In this document: piece after piece, positions 1 through 12,505 of the stretch
Layout of the letters: every line of letters starts with the position of its first letter
How positions within the stretch are numbered: the stretch's first letter is position 1
NCBI GenBank assembly: GCA_902806595.1
Contig: CADCXC010000010.1
Span: forward strand, 1 to 64,000
DNA from: Pyrenopolyporus hunteri
Taxonomy: Eukaryota; Ascomycota; Sordariomycetes; Xylariales; Hypoxylaceae
Direction: 5' to 3'
DNA: 64,000 bases
Position numbers and translations under genes: made by a program
Notes under the pieces: model-generated
What the model was told of the DNA's origin: nothing
The model's database searches: none
Seen by the model: only the letters and a program-made list of their open reading frames with translations

Positions 1-77
1 GGTTTTGGGAAATAATCTCTTAAAGCAGACGGATTCTAGAAGAACCTGGAAGTCCGTAGGGTACCTAGGTAGGTAGG

Positions 78-348
78 CAGAAGGGCGTCAAAATAAATGC
101 CTCAGCCACACCAACCCCTAGACTTCTCGTCAACCTTTTCGTTCCTAAAATTTACTAACGTTAAAAAAAAGCTTATATATAAAAAACTTATCCATAATAC
201 TATTTATCTATAAATTTTAATTGTGATAATATTAATAATATATAACGTTACAATTAATATAATTAGTATTATTTAGGATACTTAAGTACCAGGTGTGGCT
301 GGTGAAATAGGTGGGTGTGGCTGAGGCATTTATTTTGACGCCCTTCTG
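78..348. mobile_element. 271-bp MITE-like element with 35-bp perfect terminal inverted repeats
   Basis: Bases 78-112 (starting CAGAAGGGCGTCAAAATAAA) recur as an exact reverse complement at 314-348. The interior (about 150-290) is strongly AT-rich and has no coding potential, so this is a non-autonomous DNA element. Both flanks read GTAGG (73-77 and 349-353), a possible 5-bp target duplication. It lies in a local TAGG microsatellite, so the duplication is uncertain. The superfamily is not assigned. Confidence 0.8.
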
Positions 349-1925
349 GTAGGTAAGTAGTAAAGTATATAGGTACCTTATGCCTGGTAGTGGAAAGTGG
401 CGCCTTGTATCATCATCGTTTGAGTTTCCGGTCCCCTGGTGCGCTAAGGAGGAGCCCCCTGTCATAGCGGGGTCCTTTCTTATCTTATCGCATTCTTTGT
501 TCTAAGCAGACATCGACGTACCCAATGTTTCATACTAAATACTTCAATATTAATTCCAGTTCATTACTCCGTCTAAACCTCCATTCGTTACCTCGTAAAT
601 GTAGGTACCTTGGTATGAAGTAACGTCAGCTTCTCAAGTCATGGTTATTCCCAAGGAGACCCTCTTAGCATATGCCACTGTCAATTTATATTGGATTTAG
701 TGCAATACAAGAAATGCGCTCAATATAAGTACCTATTAATCCAAGTGGAATACGCTAGAAATATTAATTAGCAGCGCCAGGACGGATCCTCCGCCTTGTA
801 CAATACGGAGCAGGTACGTAAATGGGTGCTCTCCTAAATAAAGAAAGACACAACGATATTTACCGGATAAAATAGAGAGCTACCTAATTCGTCAACGGTA
901 CATGTACATCTGAAAAGTTCTCACGCTCCGTAAGGTCCGAACCCACATACCGAAGGCCCGGCATTTGTCTTACACCTACATAGATACTGTGTTTCTTCTC
1001 TCTTGTCTTTCTTTCGATTAAATTCTTGATTTGTAACCTATGACATGCCTTCATAGTATGAGGAGACTATTTCCAATTATTACACACCTACCTAAGATAT
1101 ACCGATATACGTATGTGTCCAGATCTATTATTCGATTTCGGCCAAGCTCTGGCCAAAAATCGCTTCACTTTCCAAGTTCGGAAGGTTATTAATTCTATGT
1201 GACACGCGTGGTACGGCCATCATTCGTATCTTTTCTTCTGTCTCTATACGGGTAGGGTACATGTGTGTGTGGTATTCGAGTCGCTACGTACATGTACCTA
1301 GTATCGTTTTAAATGCGCCGCACGGTGCTTAATATATGCTCGGTCAGCCCCTACTGGCCAGAAACGGTTAGCCGACCGTCTCGTCGTACAGTAGTCCATT
1401 GCCAAGTAAAACACCCGATTCGTCCTAGGGTGATTCATATTATCCACGCCCGCACCAAGTACATAATAAAGAAACTGAAGCAGGCCTACGTAGGTACTTC
1501 CACCTCCTTATGTGTGGATGGCTAGGTACAATACATCGGCCCTAGCCCCCCTGTAGGTAGTGCACATAGCTTACAAACTTCCCTAGAACATCCCCCCCAA
1601 AAAAGGATCGCATCGTTCGACAATTTGCCTTCGATTCCTCCTCCTCATCTTCGTCCGTCTGTCTACTGCAACCTGCAGTACACCTACACCATAAGCCGAC
1701 TTTAATATATCCTGCCCACCCACCTCCGCCTGGCGCCGGGGTATATTCTCTTCAACCTGTCCTTTACCTGGTTCGTTGTCTAATAGAGACGCCCTACCAA
1801 TAATATCAATATCATGCCGCCCATTGTATGAGAAAAACCGCGAATCATATAAGAGACGGTCCAGCGACATAGTCTGCGCCTTCGCCAATCCTTTCCCCAA
1901 CTTTGCGCAATTGCTATTGTCAGCC
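349..1925. other. Intergenic region upstream of the copper ATPase
   Basis: No convincing gene is seen. Short ORFs on both strands lack recognisable motifs or good splice structure. The stretch contains scattered GGTAC/TAGGTA motifs and presumably the promoter and 5' leader of the ATPase. Confidence 0.5.
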
Positions 1926-4900
1926 ATGGCTCCAGAACATATCAAAGTCCCACCGAGGGGATCGACCGGATCTACCCTACGGAGTCCGACACCTGCTCGC
2001 TGGGCTACCACCACTTTGAGAGTCGGTGGCATGACGTACGGATCCCAGACTCCGCGATTCAGTAGCTGTTACCCCGAGGCTAACGAACATATAGGTGCGG
2101 TGCTTGCACTTCGGCCGTTGAAGCGGGCTTCAAGGGTGTCGACGGGGTTGGTAGCGTGTCGGTGAGTCTAGTAATGGAACGCGCGGTAGTAATGCACGAC
2201 CCTCAACGAATCACCGCCGAGCAAGTACAAGAAATTATCGAGGATCGCGGATTCGAAGCCGAAGTTCTAGCGTCCGATCTACCGTCTCCATTGCCAACCC
2301 CCAGAATCGAGGCCGAAGACGACTACGACGACGAGCCGCCGAACACCGTTACGACGATCGCTGTCGAAGGAATGACCTGCGGAGCGTGTACATCGGCCAT
2401 CGAAGGTGGTTTTGCGGATGTAACGGGAGTGAAGCATTTCAGTATATCGTTGCTTTCGGAGAGAGCAGTTGTAGAACATGACGCTGCCCTCCTACCTACC
2501 GATAAAATTATAGAAATCATCGAAGACCGAGGATTTGGCGCGACGTTGGTGTCAAGCGAGGAAGCAAAACCGGCGAAGAAGACGGGGTTAGCGCATTCGG
2601 AAGCGACGTCGAGTCTTGCCACGACTACTATTGCGATTGAGGGAATGACATGCGGCGCCTGTACTTCCGCTGTCGAAGGTGGTGTTGCTACTCTCGACGG
2701 CGTACTACGGTTCAATATCAGTCTATTGGCGGAGCGAGCTGTCATTACTCACGATACTACCAAAATTACCGCGGAGAAGATAGCAGAAATTATTGAGGAT
2801 AGGGGGTTCGGTGCAGAAATCCTATCAACACAGTTTGACGCGTTGGATCACTCGGGAGCATCTTCGACTGCACAATTTAAAATCTACGGGGACCCAGATG
2901 CGTCCGCCGCTAAAACTATCGAGGAGACGCTCCTCGCTCTCCCTGGTGTTAGCTCGGCCAAGCTAAGCTTGTCTACGTCTAGGCTCACCGTATCTCACAA
3001 GCCGGGTATGATAGGGCTACGCGCAATCGTCGAGGAAGTCGAGAAGTTAGGATTCAACGCTCTAGTCGCCGATAACGATGACAACAACGCGCAACTAGAG
3101 TCTCTAGCGAAGACGAGGGAGATCCAAGAATGGAGAAGGGCGTTCCAGGTCTCTCTATCCTTCGCCGTCCCGGTATTCTTCATCGGCATGGTTTTCCCTA
3201 TGATGATTCCCGCCTTGGATTTCGGAAGCCTAGAGCTTCTCCCTGGTCTCTTCCTAGGCGACGTAATCTGCTTAGTTCTCACGATCCCCGTCCAGTTTGG
3301 TATAGGCAAGCGGTTTTATATTTCGGCTTATAAGTCAGTCAAGCACAAGTCCCCGACGATGGACGTACTCGTCGTTCTAGGAACTTCGGCCGCCTTCTTC
3401 TTTAGCGTTTTCGCCATGGTCGTATCCCTCCTATTCCCGCCGCACAACCGACCAAGTACCATATTCGACACCAGTACCATGCTTATTACCTTCATCACGC
3501 TCGGTCGATTCTTGGAGAACCGCGCGAAGGGCCAGACATCCAAGGCACTCTCGCGACTGATGTCATTGGCTCCGTCTATGGCCACTATATACGCTGATCC
3601 GATCGCCGCGGAGAAAGCAGCGGAAGGTTGGGACATGACCGCCAGTTCAGGAAAGCCAGAGACTCCAGCGCAGGATGGCAACGCGGCCGAGGCAAAGATC
3701 ATCCCCACTGAGCTCATTTCGGTTGGCGACATCGTTATCATCCGCCCAGGAGATAAGATTCCAGCTGACGGAACAATTGTGCGAGGCGAAACGTACGTAG
3801 ACGAAAGTATGGTGACCGGAGAGGCAATTCCGGTCCAGAAGAAGAAGGGCAGCAATGTGATCGGCGGCACCGTCAACGGACACGGCCGAGTAGATTTCCG
3901 CGTTACCAGGGCGGGCCGAGATACGCAGCTGAGTCAAATCGTTAAACTCGTGCAAGATGCGCAAACTACGAGGGCTCCCATTCAGCGGCTCGCCGATACC
4001 CTAGCCGGCTACTTCGTCCCTACAATCCTCATCCTTGGCTTACTAACATTCATCACCTGGATGGTCCTTAGCCACGTTCTAACCAACCCACCGAAGATCT
4101 TCTTGCAAGCCGAAAGCGGCGGCAAGTTGATGGTGTGCGTTAAGCTCTGCATATCCGTGATCGTATTTGCCTGCCCGTGCGCGCTGGGTCTGGCCACTCC
4201 CACTGCGGTGATGGTCGGTACAGGAATCGGCGCGGAGAACGGCATTTTAGTCAAGGGCGGTGCCGCTTTAGAAACTACGACTAAGATCACTCAGGTTGTC
4301 CTTGACAAGACGGGAACCCTCACATATGGCAAGATGAGCGTCGCAAGCATCAAGATGCCGTCTGTCTGGCAAGACAACGAATGGCGAAGACGACTCTGGT
4401 GGACGATCGTGGGACTTGCTGAGATGGGAAGCGAACATCCCGTTGGTAAAGCTATCCTTGCAGCGGCGCGCAACGATCTCGGCTTGGACGCCGAGGCATC
4501 CATCGAAGGCAGCATCGGCGAGTTCGAGGCCGTCGTTGGCCGAGGTATCAGTGCGCGTGTCGAGCCTGCCACCAGCGCCGAACGTACGCGGTATCAAGTG
4601 CTTGTCGGAAGTGTCCGATTCCTACGCGAGAGCAACATCGAAGTACCGGAAGATGCCGTGGAGGCTTCAGAAGAGATCAACTCCAAGGCAAATAGATCGA
4701 AGTCCTCCTCTGCCGGAACAACAAACGTCTTCATCGCCATCGACGGTAAATATGCCGGCCACCTCTGCCTGGCAGATACTATCAAGGAGGGAGCGGCGGC
4801 GGCAATCGCGGTGCTACATCACATGGGAATCAAAACCGCTATTGTTACCGGTGACCAACTTTCTACGGCATTAGCCGTTGCTTCATCGGTTGGCATCTCT

Positions 4901-5515
4901 CGAGACAATGTTTACGCTGGTGTGTCTCCGGATCAGAAGCAGGCCATCATCCGACAGATCCAAGAGAGGGGTGAATGCGTCGCCATGGTTGGCGACGGCA
5001 TCAACGATTCCCCCGCCTTGGCTACCGCTGACGTTGGTATCGCTATGTCCAGCGGCACAGACGTCGCCATGGAAGCTGCGGATGTGGTGCTAATGAGGCC
5101 AAACGACCTCATGGATATCCCCGCGGCCCTCCACCTCGCCCGCACGATCTTCACGCGCATCAAGCTCAACCTCACCTGGGCATGCTTATACAACGTCATC
5201 GGCTTACCTTTTGCTATGGGAATATTCCTCCCTCTCGGCTGGCACTTGCACCCTATGGCCGCCGGTGCCGCTATGGCTTGCAGCAGCGTCAGCGTCGTGG
5301 TTAGTTCCTTGCTTCTAAAGTTCTGGAAGCGGCCGCAGTGGATGGAGGAGGCCTTGCTCGCGGATAAGGGCGGGCTTAAGAAGCGCGGCCGCGGCTGGGG
5401 TTTGGATGGTATTGTCACCCGAGCCCAGGATATCGCGAGTGCTGTGGTCGGGAGGAGGTCTAGGAAAGACGAGGGATACGTGCCGTTGGACACGTTGGAT
5501 CGCCCCGAAGTGTAG
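1926..5515 (+). CDS. ccc2: Copper-transporting P1B-type ATPase (Ccc2/ATP7 family)
   Basis: Two exons, 1926-2035 and 2095-5515, encode 1176 aa. The 59-nt intron has a GCTAAC branch site, and splicing exactly restores the first metal-binding motif. Three N-terminal heavy-metal-associated domains carry GMTCGACTS (Cys38/41, 132/135, 223/226). A fourth HMA-like fold at about residues 265-330 lacks CxxC. The ATPase core follows: TGE (611-613), membrane CPC metal-site motif (730-732), phosphorylation site DKTGT (Asp774), SEHP and hinge GDGIND (1003-1008). CPC plus CxxC HMAs define Cu(I)-exporting P1B ATPases. In fungi these load copper into Golgi cuproenzymes such as multicopper oxidases; that role is inferred from the family. 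The start was chosen because MAPEHIK lies directly before the first HMA and the ATG has a good context (gccATGg). An in-frame upstream reading from 1776 is less likely. Confidence 0.95.
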
Positions 5516-6177
5516 GGGCTTCGTTACTTACGGCGTTGAATTCCCTTGGGATTGCGGATTGCGGGCATTTTTTTCTAAAAGGGTTGCATCGCATTAAGGA
5601 GTTGAAGAGTGTCCAGTATATACAACTGTTCCCAGTATTCCCCATGTTTATATAAACTAAAGTATTTAACAGCGCACAAATTCGCAACACCTCAATGGTG
5701 GGTGAGTTCGGCCTTTCTGGAGATATCTATGACTCGTGATTTTCAGCTTTCTATACCGGATAGGTGCTAGCATTGATCTATCGCGATCTCTATTGGCTTC
5801 TTTCGAGCCAACTATCGCAAGCGCCAACTTCTTCGGCCTTGGCTAAACACGAAATACGACGGCGAGCCAATCCGACCTCTCAGCTTGTTGTGGGGATCGC
5901 CAGTAGTATAAAGAAACCCGATCCGGCTCTGGAGCCCTATTGCAGCCGCACTTCAAGCGCGATATCTAGATTTTAATTTCGTCATTTATAGTTTAAAACA
6001 TCTCTCTTTTTAACCTCAAGCTCGCCGTCTGAAAAGATCCGCCCAAGTCGTTCCCGCGCCTCCAATCCAATCAGTACCTACGTTAGGCTCGTCGAAGTCC
6101 CAAAACCCACCCTCAAATCAGGAACCTTTAGTACCCACCTCGGCAGCCGAGCGAATTTCAAATATCGCATACGAGGA
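5516..6177. other. Intergenic region
   Basis: Holds the 3' region of the copper ATPase and the upstream region of the next gene, both on the plus strand. No supported gene is seen; a 70-codon ORF at 5764-5976 has no recognisable features. Confidence 0.5.
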
Positions 6178-7170
6178 ATGGTATTCCCCAGCTCCTCCAT
6201 CGCCGCGCTCAATGCGCGGGCGGCCAGCAGCAGCAGCACAACCACCATCTCTCCACTGCGCGTACTCCTCATCCTCGCCCCCGTCGCCCTCCCCACCGCA
6301 TACCTGCTGTTCCTGCAGCGCTCGCTCGCGCAGCGCACCGAAACCTCCGCGCACATCTCTCCGCCGGACCCGTTATCCCCGCTTAGCAAAGCAAGATCCA
6401 AGGCCGCCGCCGAGAACAGCGACGACGAAGACGAAGATGAGGACGACGACGAGGACGACGAGGAGAGCGCGATCCCGGAAAGCGTGTTAAAGCACCCGGA
6501 CCAATACGTCGTTGCGCGCGAGCGCGTCGTCTCCGCCCCCGTGCCGATCGATACGCTCCGGCCGGAATTCATCCGCGAGGCCGATGCCGACGACGACGAT
6601 AGCAGCAGTAGCAGTAGCAGCAGCAGCAGCGACTCGTCCGACGACGAAGACGCCTACAAACAGCTCCGCCACGACAGGCTGCTCCGCGCGTACCTTAGCG
6701 CGACGCTGCGGGCCTTCGCGTGGACGCCGCAGGCGCTGCTCATGGCGCGCATGGGCGGGCCCTCGCCCGCGGACGCGCGAGCGTACAGGCGGTCGTTCGA
6801 CGCGGCGTACCTGGGCGCGTGCCGGTTCCGGCCGGGCGACCGCGTGTGCGGCGTGTACGTGGTGCGGGCGCGGGGGCGCGGGCGCGTGCTGCTGGACCTG
6901 AGCCCGCCGGAGGGGTGGAAGGGCCCGGTGGTGCGGGGCGTGTTGGATGTGGGGTTTAGGAGGGAGAAGGATGGAAAGGGGGAGCTTAGGTTCGTCAATG
7001 AGACGGTCATGTGGAGGGAGAGGGAGGCTGGGAAGCCGACGTTGTTGGAGGGCCGCGTGGGGAGGTGGTTCCATTCCCTGATGGCGAGTTGGTTGGTGGT
7101 TAGGGGCGTGGAGAGTGTGACGGGGGAGGGGGCGAAGGAGAAGGGGAAGAGTAAGGGGAAGAGTAAGTAG
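6178..7170 (+). CDS. Conserved fungal-type membrane protein of unknown function with acidic and serine tracts
   Basis: Single exon, 330 aa. A hydrophobic segment at about residues 26-47 is a likely membrane anchor or signal anchor. It is followed by an Asp/Glu run (about 78-96) and an Asp/Ser run (about 138-160, partly encoded by AGC repeats). A globular basic C-terminal part (about 163-316) includes the motif FAWTPQALLMARMGG and ends in a Gly/Lys-rich tail. The layout suggests one membrane pass with a soluble domain. I recognise the C-terminal part only as a fungal hypothetical-protein type, so no function is assigned. GC content rises sharply in the 3' half, where shadow ORFs appear on both strands. 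Confidence 0.75.
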   Translation: MVFPSSSIAALNARAASSSSTTTISPLRVLLILAPVALPTAYLLFLQRSLAQRTETSAHISPPDPLSPLSKARSKAAAENSDDEDEDEDDDEDDEESAIPESVLKHPDQYVVARERVVSAPVPIDTLRPEFIREADADDDDSSSSSSSSSSDSSDDEDAYKQLRHDRLLRAYLSATLRAFAWTPQALLMARMGGPSPADARAYRRSFDAAYLGACRFRPGDRVCGVYVVRARGRGRVLLDLSPPEGWKGPVVRGVLDVGFRREKDGKGELRFVNETVMWREREAGKPTLLEGRVGRWFHSLMASWLVVRGVESVTGEGAKEKGKSKGKSK

Positions 7171-8221
7171 GGACCTAGGTAGGTAGGTAAGATATGTGGT
7201 ATATGGCGAAGATAATTTGACATCTACCTCGTATAGAGGCTTCTTCGTTTGGGTTTGTTTGACGGGTGGGTTCTTTGCAGGTGTCCCTTTTTTCCTTTTA
7301 CCGGATATGATACCTAGGACCTCGGCTTGAACCGTTTATAATTCCCGTTCTTCGTAGGTAATAGGGATAGCTGTCTCATGGCAATACACTCTCATACTCG
7401 GGTTAAGCTCTTTTTTGAAATTGGAATCGTATCTATCTCGATACTAGGTATATACGGATGAATCATAATGGCCCAACCGTCCCTCTGCTATAATCAACCT
7501 TGATATCGACGTAAGAATTTATATTACTCATTACCTAGGCTTCGACAGAATCCAGCAAGTAATTTTCTAATTTACTATAATGTATTCCACATAATGTTTC
7601 CCCCGATTTTGACTTCAACTAGGTCCATCCTCGGTATTTATTATTAAGACGTTTTCCTTGGGATGAAATACCCGCGAGGATACCTTTACTATGACTATGG
7701 ATGAAGTCAAATACGCTTCAGCGATCTTCACACTCACAGATATTATGGAAAATATTTTGTATAGGTTAGAGTTATCGAAGAGGACACAGCTTCCAGTCAC
7801 TCGCACATTCTGCAATGAATAATATTGATCATTTCAAGTTATCAATGGCATCTTGCCATGGACCAACGTAAATTACTGGGTTTGTTCTCAAACGTCCCTT
7901 GTTGTTATTTTGCCTGGGAGGTTCTTAAGCAAAGTATTTGGACAATCTACTAAAAACGGTTACATTTTACGCTTTAAGATTTATACGTTTATTTAACGGT
8001 TTATATTATGGAATATTAGACCCTCTATTAAATACGGTTTGCTAGACGCCTAGGTATTGTTGTTGGCTACCTCGCCTCTTAAACAGATGCATCTGCATCC
8101 TTCGTTCCACCTTTTACTCATATATAAGAATTCTATGATAATTCCCTTCTTTTCAAAGCATACTTAGGGATTCCAAGGACTCAACTAGAAAAAAGGAGAG
8201 GGTTAGAGAAGCGTTTGCGTC
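7171..8221. other. Intergenic region
   Basis: No supported gene is seen. A TAGGTAGGTAGG run lies just after the preceding stop codon (about 7175-7190). The middle (about 7900-8040) is AT-rich without known structure. Confidence 0.45.
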
Positions 8222-9175
8222 ATGGATCCGGCCGAGCATACGGCCGTGACTATTGTGCGTCTCAAGTTCAAACAGGAAGGGAGTTCTATACCAAGGCGAC
8301 GGCCGCCAGAATGGCATGCAGCTATGGGGCGCCTGAGACAAGTAGACAACTGGCGTTACGTCTCTACTTGCGAGGGTGTCGATGACGCTGCCGAAGTGGC
8401 TCTATTCATCGGTAAGCACAACTTCTACGTGTTATATCATCTATCATACATGCATATCTTCATACGATTAACGCAGACGACGAGACACACAGGTTGGACT
8501 GACAACAAGCCCCCGCCTGCTTTCCGAACTTCCGCGGCGCTCATTGCAGATATAGAACAGGGAACTAATGCCCTCGTTCCGCTGCAGCCCCTATTTGATG
8601 CAGATCCCCAGGTCCTCATATTCCGCTGTGAGAAAAGCCGCATTTCGCCGGAGTCCTTCTCATTGGCTGGCGGCACCGACCATTCCTACAAAATGAGAGA
8701 GTTTATAACGATTCGCGGGCCGCGTGACGTCCTGGAGCCTGTAGTCCAGTCCATCACGCGGGCCTTATTTAAATTTTGTGTGAGCCGCGAGGGAGCGCGT
8801 ATTGATGAGGTCGGGCCGCCCAATGAAGCGTTCCAGGGTTGCTTTGACGGATGGATCGAAGAAAGCGAGGAAGACGAAGGCGGCGGTCCCGGGAAGAAGG
8901 AGCAGCAGAAGCAACAGCGCTGTTTCGTGCTGATACCAACCTGGGCCAGTCGGGAAGCACGAGCTGAATTCCAGGATCCTACTATCGGAGATAAAACCTT
9001 GCCGCGGCATCTGAAGGAGTATTTCGGCTTGGACTTTTGGGAGAAAACTGTCGCGGCCCCGCTGAGGAAGTTGGAGGCTGAGAACGGCGTGGCAGTCACA
9101 TCGTGGGACTACCACCATGCCGGTCTGGCTAAGGATGAGAAAGGCTTGATGACGAGATTTAAAAACGATTATTGA
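8222..9175 (+). CDS. Conserved hypothetical protein, two exons
   Basis: The uninterrupted frame is 317 codons, but it contains an 81-nt in-phase intron at 8412-8492 (GTAAGC donor, GATTAAC branch, ACACAG acceptor). The mature protein is therefore likely 290 aa, with VALFIG joined to WTDNKPP. It has no signal peptide or membrane segment. An acidic/Gln-rich linker (EESEEDEGG...KKEQQKQQ) splits an N-terminal and a C-terminal half. The two-lobed layout with ALFIGW is loosely reminiscent of fungal dimeric alpha/beta-barrel (ABM-like) proteins. That is only a resemblance, and no function is assigned. It is convergent with the metallopeptidase gene. Confidence 0.7.
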   Translation: MDPAEHTAVTIVRLKFKQEGSSIPRRRPPEWHAAMGRLRQVDNWRYVSTCEGVDDAAEVALFIGKHNFYVLYHLSYMHIFIRLTQTTRHTGWTDNKPPPAFRTSAALIADIEQGTNALVPLQPLFDADPQVLIFRCEKSRISPESFSLAGGTDHSYKMREFITIRGPRDVLEPVVQSITRALFKFCVSREGARIDEVGPPNEAFQGCFDGWIEESEEDEGGGPGKKEQQKQQRCFVLIPTWASREARAEFQDPTIGDKTLPRHLKEYFGLDFWEKTVAAPLRKLEAENGVAVTSWDYHHAGLAKDEKGLMTRFKNDY

Positions 9176-9478
9176 ACAACGTACATCGTTGGCGACTTCT
9201 ATAAGTTGTTTGATCCGGATGATTTCCACGTAAACACGATTAAATTCATATTAACTATAGCATAGCCCGTGCCCCCGATAGCCCACTGCCGAAGATATTC
9301 TTCAACTAGGTCGGTACCTAAGGTATTTACGCGTAAATATGCGTAACGGTTTGGATAGATGATCATTATGCGTTTGTAGTACCCGAAGCCCAAGATCGCG
9401 AATTCAGCTCTATGTCTATTGTCCCTTAAAATCACAGCACCCACATACACCTAATATACTAGTTCCCGCGAGGGCTTC
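9176..9478. other. Convergent intergenic spacer
   Basis: Short 3'-to-3' spacer between the plus-strand hypothetical gene and the minus-strand metallopeptidase gene. No additional gene is seen; it presumably holds both polyadenylation regions. Confidence 0.4.
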
Positions 9479-11048
9479 TCATGCGTGGAACTCTATCGGT
9501 ATAAGGGTACCGTTCAATGATCGCTTGCTGTGAAGCTCTTCTTCGCCGGTGGGTAAGGCCATGGCCTGCCCCTTCGTTGTCCAGTCCCAATTATCTAAGT
9601 ACCTGCAGCAGCATTTGGTTAGTCGATATGGAATTATTTCCTCTACGTCCTGGGACCTGTCGGCTCGGCTCGAAACTTACGACATCAAAGCGAAGTAAGC
9701 GAAACTTTCAGCATTGGTTACCGCCGCCTTCGGGCCCCATAATGGCCCCTTCTCGCCGTCCGGTAGCGGGCGGTCGTAGTTGCGTGCCAGGTTCCGAACC
9801 ATCGCGAAGAAGTCTAGGGTGCGGTTGCAAGCGTCAGTTTCTACTTGTTCGTTATTCCGTAGGATAGGCGATTCCCTTACATGCTCTGTATTTCGGGTTT
9901 TCATTCTCCTTCGGCCCTGGATCGAGAGTTTTTTGCAGGCCATCGGGAGTAATGTAGTAACGATCTCCCTTTGCATTGAGACCCTGATAGTCGATCACTG
10001 TTATAGAGGTCCCACACCGTTAGTCTAATCTGACATAGAAGCCCCCATGCGAGAGCTCAGTGTCGCGGGGACAATATCGTCACTTACCTCTCTGAGTATT
10101 TCCCGTCTCAAAGCCACCAAATCCGTGATAGTGCGCAAACTCGTGGATGATGGTGCGCGACATAGCCTTCACACCAAAATCGTCGAGCGAATCACCCCTC
10201 TTGATGCTCTCTTTGCTATCAACGACCCATTTCGGGTCTTTGGTGTTTAAGAGGGGTTCACAGAAAGTGACCACGTCGATATCATTCCTCGAAATGCCTG
10301 CGACACCTCTGCGACAGAAGCCTATGGACTCTGGCGTACTCGTGGGATACCAAGCAAGGCGGCCCTTCCAGTAAAAGGCACCATGACTCGCAAACTCTGG
10401 ATGCGCTTCCCTGAGGGGTTTGGCCTAAATGCGGGATCAGTCACGTACTAGAGCCGGAGAGACAAGCATTTATGTAAATGGTTTCGGGAATGTGTTACTT
10501 ACAGGAGATTGATCCGGACTGTCGTCGTCGGGAGCGATATATTTCCAGCCTTTATCTCCACAGGCAATCGCCGGCTTGTGGCCCGTATATCCGTTCTCAG
10601 GGTTATTGACATCGCCCTCGAACACCGAAGTCATTTTATCCCAGACGAAATCGACTTGTCTCTTTAGATCTTCGTCCATATTACCCTGGAAGTCTGGACC
10701 AAACCCAAAGCAAACCTACTAAGATCATCAGCCGATCTCCTACGGTAACATTTTGATAGGATGATAACTCACATTCATATTGCGGCTGATTCGATCCCAG
10801 TCTATAAGCCGGGATAAGCTAGCTCTGGTCCGCTTCGGCCGCTGTTGACCTGCTACTGCTCTTATGTCGTCTCGGGCCTTAATCGCCATGACTGCCGCTT
10901 CCTGGTAGGCCTTCTCGAAATTGTCCTTCCACGGATGACAGCTGTTCGGCCCATCTTCGTCAAGTTCGATATCCCACGGACCCCCTAAGTTGGCGGCGCC
11001 TAGAGCTGTCCCTAAGAAGGGGAGTATGGCGAGAGTGGCAAACCTCAT
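9479..11048 (-). CDS. Secreted zinc metallopeptidase-like protein (HExxH), six exons
   Basis: Exons on the minus strand: 11048-10773, 10715-10503, 10424-10088, 9997-9881, 9843-9681 and 9602-9479. They give 409 aa with a continuous frame. The N-terminus MRFATLAILPFLGTALGAA is a clear signal peptide. The zincin motif HEFAH (257-261), within RTIIHEFAHYHGFGG, supplies two zinc ligands and the catalytic Glu. Cysteines in the second to fifth exons may form disulfides. The C-terminal stretch FALMSYLDNWDW is typical of fungal secreted zincins related to the deuterolysin/lysine-specific metalloendopeptidase group. The third ligand is not obvious, so the family is tentative. Expected role: extracellular protein breakdown (inference). 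The fourth intron (9844-9880) is only 37 nt; if it is not real, the frame is broken there. Confidence 0.8.
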
Positions 11049-12505
11049 AACGACGTCTTATGAGGGCACTAGCTAGTTCACTGGTGACTGGCGGGGAGAC
11101 GGTGTATCAAAGCCGTGCAGACGTAGCGTGACTTTAATACTAGATGCTGAGAACCGTCCTTCCTCCTACCTAGGCACGCATAGTGCAAGAGCACGGCTAT
11201 ACTCATGGGACATGTTATTCCCCAGAGCTCTTTACCGGGGCGCATAAAGGGCCATAACTCCATCCCACCGCCGCAGATACCGGCACGAGCAACTAAGAGA
11301 ATTTAGCCATACTTCGCCTCGATGGATTCGGCGGTATCAATTGGCAATAAAAAAACATTCTATGGGCCCCTTCCCAAGAGAGCGAAATATCCCTAGTAGC
11401 AACAACGACAGCAAAGACAACAACAACAACAATAATAACAATAGAAGCAATATTCTCGTATTTGCTGCTGTTGGGAGGCGCCACTCGCGCATTAGTTTAA
11501 CCGGCAGACGGGTGGGTTGACCGGAGATTGTGGAGGTAATCTGTGTCCAGAGGTCGAAGCGCATGCTAGCCATGTATGCCAACTGGTGATGTCTAGCTTG
11601 TAGAGTCGTGTGGCACCACTAGATGTTTTGCGCCACTACGGCTGTTGGTTCTTCTGAGGTTATTCAGAGAAGGACATCCTAGTAGAATCTTGAGCGGTGA
11701 GGCGGAGCGTAGAACCATCATGCAGAGTCGCGTGTTTTCTTAAGACAACAAGCCGGACTAATCAGCATATCTCCGACACAGCCTCACCGACGATTCAGGG
11801 ATGGCTCTGTAAGGCTGGGTTAGGTGGGAGAAACTTTAGTTGAACGCCTGTCTCCCTAAATTACCATGGTGCCTGCTGGCGGCCGAGGTGTTGTTTACAT
11901 AATTGTCATTGGACTGTGCCGTCGTCGCGAGCCTACGCCGTTAATGGCCGGCCCAGGGCCTAGTTCGGTAGCGAGAACGGACCCATGGGGCAAGCCAACA
12001 GAGTCGGAACGGGCTCCTGGGTCGGAATCTAAGTGTTTAAAGAAACCAACAGCTCGGTCAGAAACACCCATTGGCCCAGGATAGCCTATACGTTAATCCG
12101 AGGGGCCGGTTCTCTGCAAGAAGTCCTATTTTTGGGATCACACATATCGTGAGGTACCGCAAAGAGGCTCATCTCATGGTCGCCAACATAATTAAACAGA
12201 ATTATAGAATGAAGCTTTGCTGAAGGATTTTTCTTTCCCCACACGACTGGTTGAGGCTATACAGATGTGGGAACATCGCGAACTTGCGGACGTTGGTCGC
12301 GACGACAACTCAGAGGGTATCATGGCATCTATGGCAGAACTGTAACTATCTCTCCAGACGAGCATACATAATATATATAACCTCATGGATCGACCGTAGA
12401 CATATTCTGTTATTCCATCACCACCCCCGATTCTACTTTGAATCTCATCTAATCAATCCGTCTTTGGCCCCGTATCGCTAACCAGCGATACGAAGTGATG
12501 CCGCG
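11049..12505. other. Divergent intergenic region
   Basis: Lies between the start of the metallopeptidase gene (minus) and the mucin-like gene (plus), so it should contain both promoters. A short ACA/ACAAC-rich stretch occurs near 11400-11440. No supported gene is seen. Confidence 0.45.
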
